From: Tomocerus qinae | Taxonomy: Eukaryota > Arthropoda > Collembola > Entomobryomorpha > Tomoceridae | Reading direction: 5' to 3' | NCBI GenBank assembly: GCA_020055645.1 | Contig: CM034546.1 | Span: 132,515,875-132,579,874, forward strand | DNA: 64,000 nucleotides | Shown: positions 20,975 to 31,161 of the stretch, piece after piece | Position numbering within the stretch: the stretch's first letter is position 1 | Layout: each line of letters begins with the position of its first letter | Translations under genes and position numbers: made by a program | Notes under the pieces: model-generated | What the model saw: only the letters and a program-made list of their open reading frames with translations | Databases searched by the model: none | Told to the model about the DNA's origin: nothing

Positions 20975-21626
20975 TGACTATCATCACCGAGTTTCAAATA
21001 GTGAAGGACCATGTTTATAGGATGCATATTTTCAGAGACAGTGCTCCTAACAAGCGTAAGTTTTATGCAAGTTGTCGTTGTTTATCAACCTTTCTAGATG
21101 AACGCAAGAGAGGTCAAAAGGCAAGAGAAGCTTGCATTAAAAAAATTATAGACGACGAGTGGAGTTTTTTTAGCCGGGATCCGGTAGTGCTTTGTGTATT
21201 TAAAATAACGGCAGCTGTACTACGTACAGCACTACCTACTCATTTAGTTTGCTCCGTTCAAAAAGACATTGATTGGATTCCCGGAGGAATCATACATAGG
21301 AATTCCTATCCCATCCATGAAAAGTGTGCCTACTGTGAAGACACGGGATTGAACAACTGCGACGACTACCTATCCATCAAGCAAAACGAACACTGGTTGC
21401 AGCTGGGTGAATTAAAACGCCTCCTCACCCAACCCCCCGAAGAACAGGACTGGTACTTTGACTTTCTAGTGAAAGTTTACGCCACAGAGTAAGTTGTTCT
21501 CTCTCTCTCTAAATATTTTCAGGTATTCATTCTTGTTTTGACTTTAGGAAAGTAGAGACTTATCTTAAAAACAACAGAAACATCCCAACTGTTAGTGAAG
21601 CGCACTTCTGCTACTCGGCACCATGA
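20974..21626 (+). CDS. spliced Polinton protein of unknown function, 197 aa
   Basis: Exon 1 is 20974-21488 and exon 2 is 21548-21626; the donor GTAAGT and acceptor TTTAG join in phase 2. The unspliced frame would stop one codon after the donor. The join adds KVETYLKNNRNIP and ends with a TGA that overlaps the next ATG as ATGA, which supports it strongly. The protein has a Cys pair (CAYCEDTGLNNC, about 138-149), Trp residues in its C-terminal third and no membrane segment. I recognise no family. Its place after the two IAP-like genes suggests a host-interaction role (inference). Confidence 0.75.
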
Positions 21627-22415
21627 ACATAACCTTCTACCATAAAAATACGTAAGTTTACATTATACTTTATTCATCTAAGTTATTTACACTGCATATA
21701 TACTTAGGACTATATATATATATATTCTATATATTTCAGCTTTTTCTGTTACGTGTGTCAACATGACCACGTCGAGAACACACATGAAGGCATAGTCTAC
21801 ACCGGGGAAGATGGCCTCCCTAGGTGTTACCGTTGCCACTTCAACAAGATGAAGATGGAGAACTACATGAAGACTGTAACCCCCGACCCTACAGACATGA
21901 AACAGTGGATGCCTGCATACAAAAAGGTCTGCAATTCAAAATATTGTCTACTAAATAAAGTTCCGTTCATGAAAGCCAAAAACGTGAGGTACTACGTATT
22001 TGAAGGAGGGAATCTGGCTTGCGGTTACTGCCTCAACAATATGAGAGAAGATTGGTAAGTTTATATATAGTTGATATATAAAGTAATATGTAATAATGTA
22101 TGTATTGTAGTAATAATATACTATATAATCATACTTTCTCTATATAGGAACGGTCGAATGCAGCATATCCCAGAAGACCTCGTCGGACCCCCTTTGATGT
22201 TAGACGACAAAGAATGGAAAGAATACACTTGGCCTGGAAATGCGTCTCCATCACCATCACCCCCTGGCTCCCCTTTGAGCCACCAGCCATCTGCAGTCAC
22301 CCCACCACGACCGATAGATGTATCCATCCCACAGGCCCCTACAAGACAACGTTATGTTGTCCGTCATAGCAGAGGATACACTAAAGCAGCCCGTAAGCTT
22401 ACTTTCCCATACTAA
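21623..22415 (+). CDS. spliced Cys-rich zinc-binding-like protein, 203 aa
   Basis: Exons 21623-21651, 21740-22054 and 22148-22415 join in frame (GT-AG introns) to 203 residues. The N-terminal half carries paired cysteines: CYVCQHDH, CYRCHFN and CGYC, with further single Cys residues, consistent with zinc ribbons. The C-terminal part is Ser/Pro-rich (SPSPSPPGSPLS) and ends with a basic RRY/HSRG-like tail. The first exon has only nine full codons and starts inside the preceding gene's stop. The function is unknown; a nucleic-acid or ubiquitin-pathway adaptor is possible but unproven. Confidence 0.75.
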
Positions 22416-22438
22416 ATGTAAGCCAGTCAAAAAATTAC

Positions 22439-22473
22439 GCACCTAGGTGTTTTCCATGATTTCCATGTTTTTC
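22439..22473 (+). repeat. inner 35-bp inverted repeat, right copy
   Basis: Perfect inverted match to 9153-9187, starting 24 bp after the stop of the last plus-strand gene. Together the two copies bracket the whole core gene set. Confidence 0.9.
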
Positions 22474-23214
22474 GATGTTTTACGTGGTTTTAGTGTGTTT
22501 TACGATGAATTTTACTACTTTTTTGTAAGATTTTACAACTTTTTTCAACTTTTTTACAAGATGTTTTAACATTTTTTAACTTTTCCACAAGAACTTTTAA
22601 CTTTATTTGTAAAATTAACTAAATATTTTAACATTTGTACATAGAAATTTGACAAGTTTCCTAGAATAGTTATTTACAAAATATTATGTAGTTATTATTA
22701 TATTATAAGTAGTCATATAAACTATAATCGCCTACAAGTTTATTCCTGTTCCCCAACCTAAACGTTTTCCTACCTCACATTACGTCATCCCTGACGTTAT
22801 TGATCGGCGTCCTTTTGTACATCTGCTCTTTCTTCCCCCAAGTAAGGTTAGGAGTATATAAGTTCCATTTATATGTATTTGATGTGTGTGTGAAATAAAG
22901 TAAGTTGTATATAATATAACCCTATATGTGTTTTGCATGAATCCTTAGCATACAAATACACATTAAGTGTAGGGAATATTTACATTGGAAAGATAGGGAA
23001 ACTTTTCAAGCTAGGAACAGTGGGAGAATAGGAGGAAAAGGAACAGCCAATGGGGGAGAGGAGGCCGGGCTTAGTTAGAAGGGAGAGGGTAAGGGACTTG
23101 CATTACTTATACTCATGCATCAAGGGGAGAGACCTCAGTCGGCCATCAGGCTTTGGAGCGAACACATCTCAGTCCACGTCGCTCTGCTTTTCATTTTAGG
23201 AATTGCAGGGTGGA

Positions 23215-23575
23215 TTTCAATCATTTTTGAACTTTCTTGACTCTATCTTACACTTTCTCAAGATTTCTTACAACTTTCTTGACTCTATCTTACAACTTTT
23301 TTAAGATTTCTTACAACTTTCTTAAGATTTCTTACAACTTTCTTGAGATTTCTTACAACTTTCTTAAGATTTCTTAAACTTTCTTAAGATTTCTTACAAC
23401 TTTCTTGAGATTTCTTACAACTTTCTTAAGATTTCTTAAACTTTCTTAAGATTTCTTAAAACTTTCTTGAGATTTCTTATAATTTTCTTGAGATTTCTTA
23501 TAACTTTCTTGAGATTTCTTATAACTTTCTTGAGATTACCTTGAAATGCCTTGAGACGTCTTGGAACTTTCTTAA
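23215..23575. repeat. 20-bp minisatellite in the right arm
   Basis: About 18 units of TTTCTTGAGATTTCTTACAA with variants (TTTCTTAAGATTTCTTAAAC). It mirrors in position, but not in sequence, the larger minisatellite of the left arm. Confidence 0.9.
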
Positions 23576-23679
23576 GATTTGATGCACCTCCTTGGGCGGT
23601 GGGAAGGACGGGGGCGGGGAGTATAGGGACTATGCTTTGCTATGCTATATGATATGGCTTACTGCTTATACATGCTTAA

Positions 23680-23700
23680 GGGGTCGGCTGAGCCGACCCC
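23680..23700. other. perfect GC-rich hairpin near the right terminus
   Basis: GGGGTCGGCT and AGCCGACCCC flank a single G: a 10-bp stem 76 bp from the element end. It could be a structured end signal for replication or packaging, or a transcription-end structure. The left arm has no matching hairpin. Confidence 0.6.
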
Positions 23701-23757
23701 CCCAAAAACACTTGGAAAATGAGAAGTGGGAGGAGGCGGGTGCGGAATGGGGACTAA

Positions 23758-23776
23758 CGTAATGTACCCTACTACT
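23758..23776 (-). repeat. Polinton terminal inverted repeat, right
   Basis: The exact inverted copy of 3909-3927, ending in ACT directly before GATGCG. Confidence 0.95.
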
Positions 23777-24373
23777 GATGCGTCAAACGTATTTTTTTCT
23801 TTGTCCACAAACGACGGTGTTTTAGGGGATGAAGTACAGCAGTGTATCTAAAACAAAATTAAAATACTAATTAGTATAACAGTACGTATGCATAAGTTGG
23901 CTTTCACTTTTACCTTTCGATCGCCAATATTATAGTTGACAATGTAGAGCACGTCTGTCCTATAATTTTATAAACTATACTTTAAATTATTTAGTCTTTA
24001 TACAAATGGAAATAATTAGCGGTAATAAAAATGATATAAATTTCAGACCCAAATCGATAGCTACAAAGAAGAAAACTATTCCTCCGTTAGGAAGGAGGTC
24101 CAACGACATCAAAAGCATGCCCCCACTCCCAACACAGAAGAACAAGTCCATCAATGTCAGTAAAATAATGAAGGACTTAAAAGCAGGCGGTGTTTTTGCC
24201 GTCCATAAAACAAATATTGTCACCAAATTGAGATAAACTCCAACTAATCCTGACATTCCCATGACTACACCCACAGAGAAAGGGTAATACCTAAAATGCT
24301 TGTTGTAATCCTTTTGCTTGTCAAGTAATAAAAACTCTGATGAATTATTTCCTGCTTTATTTGAAAAATTCAT
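23777..24373 (-). pseudogene. rhodopsin-type GPCR, 5' exons, interrupted by the Polinton
   Basis: Exon 1 is 24373-24049 (an in-frame ATG at 24430 is also possible), exon 2 is 23959-23914, and exon 3 begins at 23847 and is cut at 23777. Joins are GT-AG and in frame. The sequence shows an N-terminal region with N-glycosylation sites, TM1 ending GVYLNLVTIFVLW, TM2 with LLTLMDLFF (the D2.50 position) and TM3 running into CSTLSTIILAIERYTAVLHPL. The last is the ERY/second intracellular loop signature of class A receptors. The exon then passes KHRRLWTKKKIRLTH into the duplicated GATGCG. The frame continues beyond the element at 3902. The ligand is unknown. The element makes this allele non-functional as assembled. 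Confidence 0.8.
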
Positions 24374-24430
24374 TTTAAACAAACCTATCGAGGACCGACA
24401 ACTAAACAAAATTGTAATTACGATATGCAA

Positions 24431-26144
24431 ACCAACAAAATCTAGATTTAAGCAGGCAAATTAATAAGTAAAATGTCTCACTGTCCATACGTTGAAATAG
24501 TAGTTCCATTTATCAGACCATTTTCATGGTTTCGAGTAGGAATATAAATAATATGAGAAATTTCTCAGTGGAAACATGAAATTATTTGTAGCTTCCCATT
24601 AATTAACGGCCTTATGGATGGGAAATTGAGAAATAGAAAATTCGAGTGTGGAAAATACCAAAAATCCTCAAGAATGCGACACTAATTTCTAACTATCTGA
24701 GATCATGGATATTCTGTTGGACACAGTGGGAGGTGTGATTTATAAAATGGAGAGTAGGGAACTGTATTTTGAAATAACGCTTGCCCTATTAGTTGACTCC
24801 ATTTTTGGTCTATATTCTAAAATAAAACATAGAGCTGATTAGGTAGTCAATTTGTAACAATAACCAACAGCTACTAATCCACCTATATTTTAGTGCCAAA
24901 TTCTGGTAAAAATTTTGTACGAAAATTAAAAAGTACCAATACTAAAAACATTTTTACCATTTTTATTACTTAACACTGATAAAGGGGTAAATAGAATTTT
25001 GTGCACTTACCAGCTAAGTTACTATATCAGCATTCCTCAGTGGTTGACATATTCCATTGGAAACACTGCAGTGTATACCATTTATACCATTATAGTAGAC
25101 CATTGTAGTCAGCCGGCTGGCTAAAATGTAAAAAAGCCGGCTAAAATAAAACACTGTGCATATATTGTAGTTCCTATTTAACTGATATATTTTCTCGGTG
25201 TAATCGGTATCAGCTAGTAGCGTCATAAATAGTTAATACGAAATGAGAGTATGTCATAATCGTAGATGCATAGATTTCACTGACGGTACAAATTCCATGC
25301 TAGTACGGTACCAAAACCACTAATTAATTGTGACAATGAAATGCACACACCCTTTACTTCCCTAGTATCAATACAAAGCTATCAGTTAAGGTAATACTAG
25401 CGGAAGCTAGTTAACAGAATTGTTTTGTCTGTCGTTTTGTCTGTGGACGTCCGTCTGTTTTCCAACTACTAGTCTGTACATGCTGTAATACAGAATTAAT
25501 AATAGTCTTACATGTATTTGTTTAAAAATAATTCTTTTACCATTCCGTCTTGAATTGTCGAATAAACAAGGAACTTATTTAAAAGTACTTCAGTGTCGTT
25601 AACTTTGATAGTTATAAAAGCTGGTTGGAAATTATACTTTATATAAAATGGATTGCAATGCCATACGTATATTGTATTTAATAGCTTTTAATAACTTTCA
25701 GACGAGAAAAGTTTTACCGATGTTAAATAAAGTAAAAATTATCAGCATAATATTATACGTTATGTCCGCGTAAAACTTTCCGGTAGTATTTACTTCTGAA
25801 AACTAAGCCACCGTCGTATGGCTAAATATGGAAGTTCAGGCTAATACCTGTTATTTTATTATCTTTAAGTAGGGAAAATGGAACACCGTGTAAAAGGAAG
25901 TTACCAAACTTTAAATAGTATATAATTTTCCATTTAATACTATATAGTTTAAACCAAAATGCAACCTAGAGGGTCCTCATTTTATAACCGATTGTATCTA
26001 CACCAATGCAGTTCAATTTAATGATTGTCCAACGATTGTGCTTAATGCTGATTGCAAAATAGAAGAAATTTAAATTACACTGTCAGTCAAAATCAATGGT
26101 ATTGGTGATATGCTAGATTAAATATTACAAAACAGGTTTGGAAA
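24431..26144. other. intergenic, nothing recognised
   Basis: AT-rich host DNA without convincing coding potential on either strand. Short open frames lack domain-like sequence. A promoter for the IR gene at 26145 may lie at its right end. Confidence 0.5.
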
Positions 26145-28391
26145 ATGAAATCGGGTAATATTATACTAATGACACTAAGTGTCCATTTCCTGTTTCCGTT
26201 TTCAACTAGTGAATATATTAAGAAGGAATCTGTGGAACATTTTAAAAAACTTTTCTCGACCCTGAAGTCTTCAAATACAAAGAGCATTATATTTCATTAC
26301 GATTATGATAAAGATATTTCATCTACAGAAGTTTCAGCAGTGGAAGACATAAATGCTTTACTGAAATACTTAAATGAAATAAAAACTTCTGTAGAAATCA
26401 TTGTGTCAACTAAAGAATCTCGTAATTTTAGTGCGACTATAAAATTTGTCGTTGCTAGTGGGAGAATCATTGTTCCTCAATTATTTGATATTATATTCCT
26501 GACAATCAAGAATACAAAAAATAGTTTGGCCAACTATGTTGAAAGCCCTGAAAAATATCGATTGAAAAAAACTTTGGAATTCATGAAAAGGCGAAAACAT
26601 TTACTAGTTTTGCACTCTACTGACGACTTCACTGAAAATCAACTATTTTCTTATGGCTCTTTGGCAAAATATAAATATTTACTGCAAATAACTTCTAAAG
26701 GAATATTTAAATGGTGCAATTTTTGTGGACTCAATACATGGACTCGTTTTGCAACAGTTGAAGATATTTTCCAAACAACGAAAAATTTCAACAAGGCTGT
26801 AATGGAAGTTGGGAATGTTGAAGGATTTGAACACGAACAAGTCCGAGGAGGAAGTATTAGAAGTTCTGCAGTATTAGCATTTCAGTTTTCTAAATTTCGA
26901 GAAATTAATCCTGTGGAATTCTATATAGCGATGTATATTGCAGAAGCTTATAATTTGACAGTTATGCCTCGTGTCAAAAAAATTGGAAACCTTGCAATAC
27001 CAGATGTCAGTTTTCGAAATGTTGGATTTAAAATTATAGGTCCAGATATCCCTGATTCAATTCCTTTCTTCTACGGCGAGTCTTATTCAATTGGATTTAT
27101 TTCTCCTCTCACTCACAAAGCAATTCATTGGAAAGGAATTTTGGGGCCATTGAATATCGAAGTTATAATCGGATCAATTTTGTCAGCTTATGCTCTCTGG
27201 ATAACTATTATCACAATCGCTACAGTTGAGAAATACTACTCTAAAAAGACTTCAAAAAACTACATCTCCATTTTCATGGAAACACTTGGACTAGTTTTCC
27301 GTCCACTTCTTGATCAATGTATTGAAAAATGTCCATCGAAGAAACTCTGTTTCCGCCTTTGCTTTCTTCCGTGGTTATTTTATTGTCTTATCATATCTGA
27401 AACCTATCGGGGTGAGTTGGTTAGTTTCATTTTGAAATCTAGTTCCCCACCTTCTCCAGAAACCTTTGAACAGCTTGGCTCTTCAATATCGTCCGTATTC
27501 ACAATATCTTATGATCCCAACATAAAATCGACCCTTTCAAATGCGTTGATAGTTTTAAAGAACGAAAATAGACCTAGGCCTAAATTATACTTTAATCATA
27601 TAATCCAAAAGTTAAATTCGACAAAGGCCATTAGCCGCTCATTGGGAGGAACTTATTTACGGTTTGTGGAAAAGGAAAATGAATACTTTATTGCCGATGC
27701 CCAACTTATTAGCACTATATTAAATGTTGTGAAAATCCAGAGAGGAAATGTCCCATTTAAAAAATCAAGGGAGTCTATTAACAAAGTTTTAAATTGGCAC
27801 ATTAAATACAGTAGCCTGTTTGAATGGCACATTTTCAATATAGCTAAAAGATTCCAAACGTCAGGAATTATTCAGTGGTTAATACAATGGGGAGATAGAA
27901 AACAATCTTACTTAAAGAGCATGGTCATTTTACGTGAATTGCAATTGGGCAATAATTTTAAAGGTTCAATTGATGATAATGATGGAAAGCCACAGGTTTT
28001 GAAAACAGAGCATGTAAAAGTACTGTTCTTTTTATACTTAAGCGGCTTGACTCTCGCTGTGTTTGTTGCAATTCTGGAAAGTTTTTGTTACAATTATTAT
28101 GCTCTGCTACATATACACACTAAGATATTAATTGTCTTTAGCAATCAAAGACCTCTGAAAAATGTCAAACGAATAACCTTGATTAGATATTTAGAGCGAA
28201 TTTTTAACCCCAGAGCTATTACTATTAAATTCTTCAACAGGTTAAAAAATCTAAAATCCTTTCGAAAAACTGATGTGAAAGTGATTAAGAGTTCAAACTA
28301 TAACAATCCTCTCTTTCGCAATGTATGGAAATCACGATTTTTAAAAGTCCACGAAAAAATAATATTATCTGTGAATAAAAACAAAAAATAA
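26145..28391 (+). CDS. divergent ionotropic receptor, subfamily A (copy A1)
   Basis: One exon, 748 residues. A signal-like hydrophobic start (about 1-22) is followed by a variable N-terminal region. Next come a ligand-binding-like S1 segment with VEFYIAMYIAEAYNLTV, M1 (about 338-362, after HWKGILGPL), a pore-loop segment (about 376-392), M3 (LCFLPWLFYCLIISETYRGEL, about 404-428), the S2 part and M4 (about 625-648). This is the plan of ionotropic glutamate-receptor-derived IRs, which form ligand-gated cation channels in chemosensory cells. The usual SYTANLAAF signature after M3 is replaced by SETYRGELVSF, so it is highly diverged. Three relatives lie at 49595, 54308 and 62326. Ligand and expression are unknown. 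Confidence 0.82.
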   Translation: MKSGNIILMTLSVHFLFPFSTSEYIKKESVEHFKKLFSTLKSSNTKSIIFHYDYDKDISSTEVSAVEDINALLKYLNEIKTSVEIIVSTKESRNFSATIKFVVASGRIIVPQLFDIIFLTIKNTKNSLANYVESPEKYRLKKTLEFMKRRKHLLVLHSTDDFTENQLFSYGSLAKYKYLLQITSKGIFKWCNFCGLNTWTRFATVEDIFQTTKNFNKAVMEVGNVEGFEHEQVRGGSIRSSAVLAFQFSKFREINPVEFYIAMYIAEAYNLTVMPRVKKIGNLAIPDVSFRNVGFKIIGPDIPDSIPFFYGESYSIGFISPLTHKAIHWKGILGPLNIEVIIGSILSAYALWITIITIATVEKYYSKKTSKNYISIFMETLGLVFRPLLDQCIEKCPSKKLCFRLCFLPWLFYCLIISETYRGELVSFILKSSSPPSPETFEQLGSSISSVFTISYDPNIKSTLSNALIVLKNENRPRPKLYFNHIIQKLNSTKAISRSLGGTYLRFVEKENEYFIADAQLISTILNVVKIQRGNVPFKKSRESINKVLNWHIKYSSLFEWHIFNIAKRFQTSGIIQWLIQWGDRKQSYLKSMVILRELQLGNNFKGSIDDNDGKPQVLKTEHVKVLFFLYLSGLTLAVFVAILESFCYNYYALLHIHTKILIVFSNQRPLKNVKRITLIRYLERIFNPRAITIKFFNRLKNLKSFRKTDVKVIKSSNYNNPLFRNVWKSRFLKVHEKIILSVNKNKK

Positions 28392-30786
28392 AACGGCAGG
28401 TATTTACTAAGCGTTTGGGTTTAAATAAGTATTGTACAGTCTTTACGTTTAAATATCGTCCATTAAGAATGGAAATAGTAGGGTTCATTTTGGTACAGAA
28501 AATGGCCTATACCTATTGAATGCTTGAGCTTTAATCATCAACATTGAGGGTGAATAGAAGATGATAGTATGCAATCGTACCTTCATGTTTCCATATAATT
28601 ACATATTTAATAATAATTCTGGCATAATTTGGTAAGGAATTGCTTTTTATATGTAACAAAATGAAAATGGAAAATGTTAGGTTTAGTATACAGACTTATT
28701 GTCATGAATAATGTACTAACTAGTAAGTGTAGTTGCTGTGTTTTATACAAGCCATAAAAGTATTGTATTCATAACATATAAGAACACTTTAACTGTTTGG
28801 GTATTAAGTATATAGAAGGACCATAACTAGCATTACAGATATAAGTTTACGTAGTTTGTTATAATAACAAATGGTATCTAAGCTCATGCCAGTGAACTAA
28901 AATAAATATTACTTTATGCGAAACATTTCTGTATGCTTATATATAAGCGACTAAAAACTATCTTATCTATGTATACGATGTAGGAACCTTCGCCACTTGA
29001 CATATTGGTACATGTAGTATTAGATTACAATATTTTTAGAGCACAAGTTATGTTATGTGAATGTGATACAGTTAATGATTCGTCTCAACAACTATTCACA
29101 AGCACAAGCACGCATAAAATAAGCACAGCTAAATTTCACTTTACCCCAAGGATACTGTGTTCCATTTTAGCTGGATTTTTAGCCACCAGGAAAGCTATTT
29201 ATTATATTGCATATTGTAGCCGATTAAATGTGGTCAACGTTGTGCTTCAAGTATATGACATTGACATATACCTACTTTAAATAATAATAAGTTGTTTGAA
29301 TTTCATTCTAGAATGCCAAACCAATATTATATACTTCATTATTATTATATATTTCATTTCAGTTTCCAACTTCCCTATAAGAAAGCACTTTATTGTGAAT
29401 ACTAGTGTACCCATCAAAGAAACTAATCTAGACTAAAAGACCCGTGCGTAAAATAATAGTATTCTGGGCCCATTCTCGACCAAGTTGATCTAAATCTAAA
29501 TGTGCCTCTCGTGTCAAATTATTTAGTAAAAATTATCAAGCATATTTATGTTTAAAATGTGTTTCCTTTTCATTTTCGAACAATAATCGCGTTCTTAAAA
29601 TCTTCATCTTCATCCAGCTACAAAGGAGTAAAAAACATGCAAAAGCAGAATCAAAATTACTCAAGATGATCCAACTCAAAGCAGATAATTTGGTGCATAA
29701 TTGGCCTCTTGAGACTGTAAATTATAAATATACATCGCATACGTGCTTACCCGGTGTGAGTTTAGACGAAGAATCCTTACATGCAATTTGCGACATAGGA
29801 AAATATATTCTTATAGAATGAAAGATAGAACTGTGGTAATGTAAAAGTAAAAATATAGTGATTATTTAATCCCAAGGAAAGCTGTATTATTACTATTACT
29901 TGGGTAGGTATCACAATTGCAGCTAAATTATTCCTCATGCTAACTATTAAGTATATTAGTATAGCAGAAAGGAAATTGATGTATTGTATAACGCAAGCGA
30001 CTTAAATAATAAGGAAAAGTTTACTTTTCATAAGATAAGAACTATTGCGTTAAAGTTGAGTGTTATTAGTTTGTTATAGACGTACATCTAATAAAAATTG
30101 AGCTTTATTTACATTAATATTGTTTCAAGCTTGGGAATTTCATAGTTTCCAATCTAAAATTTTGTAATTTATTAATGTTCTTATCAAATTAAGTTTGTTA
30201 TTTGGTATACAGTTCAATTTCAAAATTGTGAGACTTGTAAACACTTGCAAAAGTTTATATGGTCACTGCTGGTGTATTTCTTTTTGAAATATTGACTGTG
30301 CCTATTGTACTTGGAATATGAGCAGGAATTTGAGAATAGCCTTTCAAAGCATGCAAACGAACATCCAATTCCACACAGGTACTAATACAATAATGAACAC
30401 TTATGAATTGAATAATCAAGTTGCCTTGAACAATCTTCGTATTACTTTTTAATGCTTTTAGGTAAATAAATCTTAGTACCTGCTATGCAAATTAGACAGT
30501 TTTCCTTACATGTTATTTTATAGATAATATTAATTTGTATGTAATTCTTGTTACTGATAGTATTTATAATAGTTTTTAAGAATTATTTTTTATAGAGTGT
30601 CAGTGGTAATAATATTTAGTTTTAGTCCAAAGATACAGTTATTAATTCAAATGTATCCTAACTAAGGTTTATATAACTTATAGCTGACTTAAAATAACTC
30701 TGTTGAACGAGCCACAGAAGGAAGGAAAAGGAATAAAATTAAGCATTATTGCGAGATTCCAAAAAGTGTTTCAGTGAAAGGAATTA
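28392..30786. other. intergenic, nothing recognised
   Basis: AT-rich sequence. No frame shows domain-like composition and I see no element termini. A short potential first exon at 30319 (MSRNLRIAFQSM..., then GTACTA) cannot be tied to a gene. Confidence 0.45.
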
Positions 30787-31161
30787 ATGCCACAAATGGA
30801 GGTTAAAGGTCAGAAATTGACTACGGTGACACCCACCGGGAAGACCAAATTAGAGGAGATCAAGCTCAATCAAGCTCAAGTAAAGGAGGTGATGAACATA
30901 TTGGAGTCGAATATCTCAAAACTATCCGAAACTCAAGTTCAAGCTCAACTCAACTCAAAACTACTTGAGAAGAATCATCCTAATATCGGCCAACCATGTA
31001 GTTGCTGCGATAATGGGTCTAATGAGTTGTACAGGAAGAGAAAATACAGAAAATGCCTCATTACGTTTGGAATCGTTGTTCTAGTACTAACTCCTGTTAT
31101 TATTACTATCGGTCTTTTTATTCAACTGTACTTCTTTGAGCAAACAGCATTTATCCCGTAA
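30787..31161 (+). CDS. small coiled-coil protein with C-terminal membrane anchor, 124 aa
   Basis: The sequence begins MPQMEVKGQKL. Residues about 20-62 form a Gln/Leu-rich helix with coiled-coil spacing (EIKLNQAQVKEVMNILE). A Cys cluster (CSCC, about 71-74) and a basic stretch (RKRKYRK) follow, then one membrane segment (about 92-115) near the C-terminus. The stop codon overlaps an AATAAA. The layout is that of a tail-anchored or single-pass protein with its N-terminus in the cytosol, by the positive-inside rule. The family is unrecognised. It is the nearest plus-strand gene upstream of the CARD-dsRBD gene, 1.5 kb away; any link is speculative. Confidence 0.5.
   Translation: MPQMEVKGQKLTTVTPTGKTKLEEIKLNQAQVKEVMNILESNISKLSETQVQAQLNSKLLEKNHPNIGQPCSCCDNGSNELYRKRKYRKCLITFGIVVLVLTPVIITIGLFIQLYFFEQTAFIP

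Larger units (their letters stand above)
3909..23776. mobile_element. complete Polinton/Maverick (adintovirus-like) element, 19,868 bp
   Basis: The termini are inverted copies of AGTAGTAGGGTACATTACG, with the AG...CT ends typical of Polintons, and are flanked by the 6-bp repeat GATGCG. Inside are the diagnostic genes: retroviral-type integrase, protein-primed family B DNA polymerase, FtsK/HerA-type packaging ATPase, adenain-type protease, and major and minor capsid proteins. All key catalytic motifs that I checked are present, and neighbouring ORFs overlap or abut. Extra cargo includes two BIR-RING proteins and a spliced gene in the left arm. The element inserted in an exon of a GPCR gene. 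The intact ends, intact duplication and open frames suggest a fairly recent insertion that may still be functional (inference). Confidence 0.97.
22416..23776. other. Polinton right arm, non-coding
   Basis: No gene is seen. It contains the 35-bp inner inverted repeat, an A/T-rich stretch, an AATAAA near 22898 that could end the plus-strand transcript, a GC-rich segment at about 23035-23165, a minisatellite, a hairpin and the terminal repeat. Confidence 0.7.

Noticed and set aside
9153-22473. Inner inverted repeats as the true Polinton ends
   Set aside because: They lack AG...CT termini and flanking duplications, whereas 3909 and 23776 have both.
25014-25226. Minus-strand 70-residue frame
   Set aside because: No domain, no splice partner and unconvincing composition.
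29005-29280. Plus-strand 91-residue frame
   Set aside because: No recognisable sequence, no signal peptide and no neighbouring exons; probably chance.
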